DNA from: Boletus sp. NGJ
Lineage: Eukaryota; Basidiomycota; Agaricomycetes; Boletales; Boletaceae
Assembly (NCBI GenBank): GCA_019096195.1
Contig: JAGTXK010000021.1
Span: 496,001-560,000, forward strand
Direction: 5' to 3'
DNA length: 64,000 nt
The notes under the pieces were generated by a model. That model was given only the letters and a program-made list of their open reading frames with translations. It was not told the DNA's origin and ran no database searches. Position 1 is the first letter of the stretch. Each line of letters starts with the position of its first letter. Position numbers and translations under genes: made by a program. Shown here in pieces: positions 63,000 through 64,000 of this stretch.

Positions 63000-64000
63000 T
63001 CAGAGTTTCTGTCGAGTTTTATACTCTGAGAGTATCTTCTTGACATTTCCCAAGTTGGCCTCTGGTTCCCAGGTTCGTTCTGCAGTGGAATACCCTTTCC
63101 AGTGGGTTAGGTATTGCCTTCTTCCTGGTTTTCCCCAATGGTTTATAATGCTGTCCACTTCATACTCCTCTTCTGTTCTGACAAGTTCCAGTGGTGGTTG
63201 AGTGAAATTTGGACCATGTTCCATAGTTTCCTGATACAGGGAAAGTAGGGATGCATGGAACACATTATGGATCTTCCACTGTTTCAGCAACTTGAGTTAG
63301 AATGCCATGGAGGATACCACTTGAGTAATTTCAAATGGTCCAGTACGTTTTGGGGATAGCTTTTGGGATGGAACTTGGAGTTTCAGGTTCTTGGTGTCCA
63401 GCCATACCTTATCTCTGAGCTTCCATGGTTTGAAGTGAGAGTGAACCCTCTTTTTCATTTGTATTTGTGCCAATTTGTGTGCCACTTCTGCTTCTCATCT
63501 TGCTTCCTCCAGGAAAGAGAGTCTTTTCTCTAGGGCTGGTAGGAAGGTTTTTCCAATAGAGGGATACACTCTTGGTTCATATCCAAGAATCAAGGAGAAG
63601 GGCAATTTTCTGGTGACTGAGTGAGTTGTGGAGTTATGAGCAAACTCTGCCATGGGTAGTAATTCCAACCACCTCTGTGGTTGGCAGTCGCAGAATATCC
63701 ATAGGTAGATTTCTAGTTCCTGGTTGTATCGTTCTGTTTCACCATCCATCTGTGGGTGGTAGGCCATGGAGAGGGCGATCTCATAGTTCAAGAGTCTTGC
63801 GAGCTCCCGAGCGAATGCAGATGCAAACTGTGGACTACAATCTGAAACCAGTTTGTCGTGTAAACCATATCATAGGAAGACCTTTTTGAAGAAAAGACAG
63901 GCTATATCAGCCATGTCTATTGTTTTTGTGCAAGGGGCAAGAATTACCCCCTTACTAAGCCCATGGTTGACCATGACCATGACTGAAGCGAAGCCCCCCA
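63000..64000 (-). mobile_element. Integrase and chromodomain end of the outer gypsy element (cut by window edge)
   Basis: From the window edge down the minus strand come VMVNHGLSKGVILAPC, then after lesions IALSMAYHPQMDGETERYNQ with the catalytic Glu, LELLPMAEFAHNSTTHSVT, VWLDTKNLKLQVPSQ, HNVFHASLLSLYQE, and the chromodomain EEEYEVDSIINHW, YLTHWKGYSTAERTWEPEAN, ending at a TGA near 63,000. The rest of pol, gag and the 5' LTR lie beyond the window. Confidence 0.85.

Overview
The window reads as nuclear DNA of a filamentous basidiomycete, most likely an Agaricomycete. The basis is short GT-AG introns of about 45-75 bases, single-copy fungal housekeeping genes (TAF6, SEN54, NOP12, a mitochondrial S-adenosylmethionine carrier), TRI5-type and UbiA-type terpenoid enzymes, and the transposon families KDZ, Plavaka-like and chromodomain Ty3/gypsy that crowd Agaricomycete genomes. 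I cannot name the species.

Layout. (1) 1-9.3 kb is a segmentally duplicated array. It holds three minus-strand copies of a TRI5-family sesquiterpene synthase gene in various states of decay, two rearranged fragments of the same gene, two plus-strand copies of a small bHLH-like gene, and a repeated 5' module. (2) 9.6-19.7 kb is a gene-dense block: TAF6 (+), a UbiA-type prenyltransferase/terpene cyclase (-), a PET8-like SAM carrier (-), tRNA-splicing endonuclease subunit SEN54 (+) and the nucleolar RRM protein NOP12 (-). (3) 20.1-21.3 kb carries the best-preserved TRI5-like gene, on the plus strand. It has all expected metal-binding motifs and four exons. (4) From about 21.8 kb to 55 kb the DNA becomes visibly CpG-poor. 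It holds tandem repeats, decayed KDZ and Plavaka-like DNA transposons, a solo LTR, a decayed F-box/LRR gene, minisatellites and unrecognised coding remnants. One comparatively young chromodomain gypsy element lies inside it (27.7-34.1 kb). (5) 54.5-64 kb is a nest of gypsy elements: an outer element whose 3' LTR is at 54.5-55.3 kb and whose integrase end is at 63-64 kb, split by a complete inner element (56,362-62,773) with an exact 5-bp target duplication.

How parts work together. The TRI5-like genes, the bHLH-like genes and the UbiA-type enzyme could form a terpenoid locus, with the 20-kb copy as the likely functional synthase. That is inference from family membership and proximity. The retroelements give the clearest structural findings. 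Two different LTR families each carry, 2 nt inside the 5' LTR, an 11-nt sequence that exactly complements a site about 30 nt downstream of the LTR TATA box, the arrangement expected for Tf1/sushi-type self-priming. The two nested elements both carry an extra reading frame between pol and the 3' LTR with a double zinc-knuckle region. Comparing LTR copies shows loss of nearly every CpG in an old copy, which points to methylation-driven mutation.
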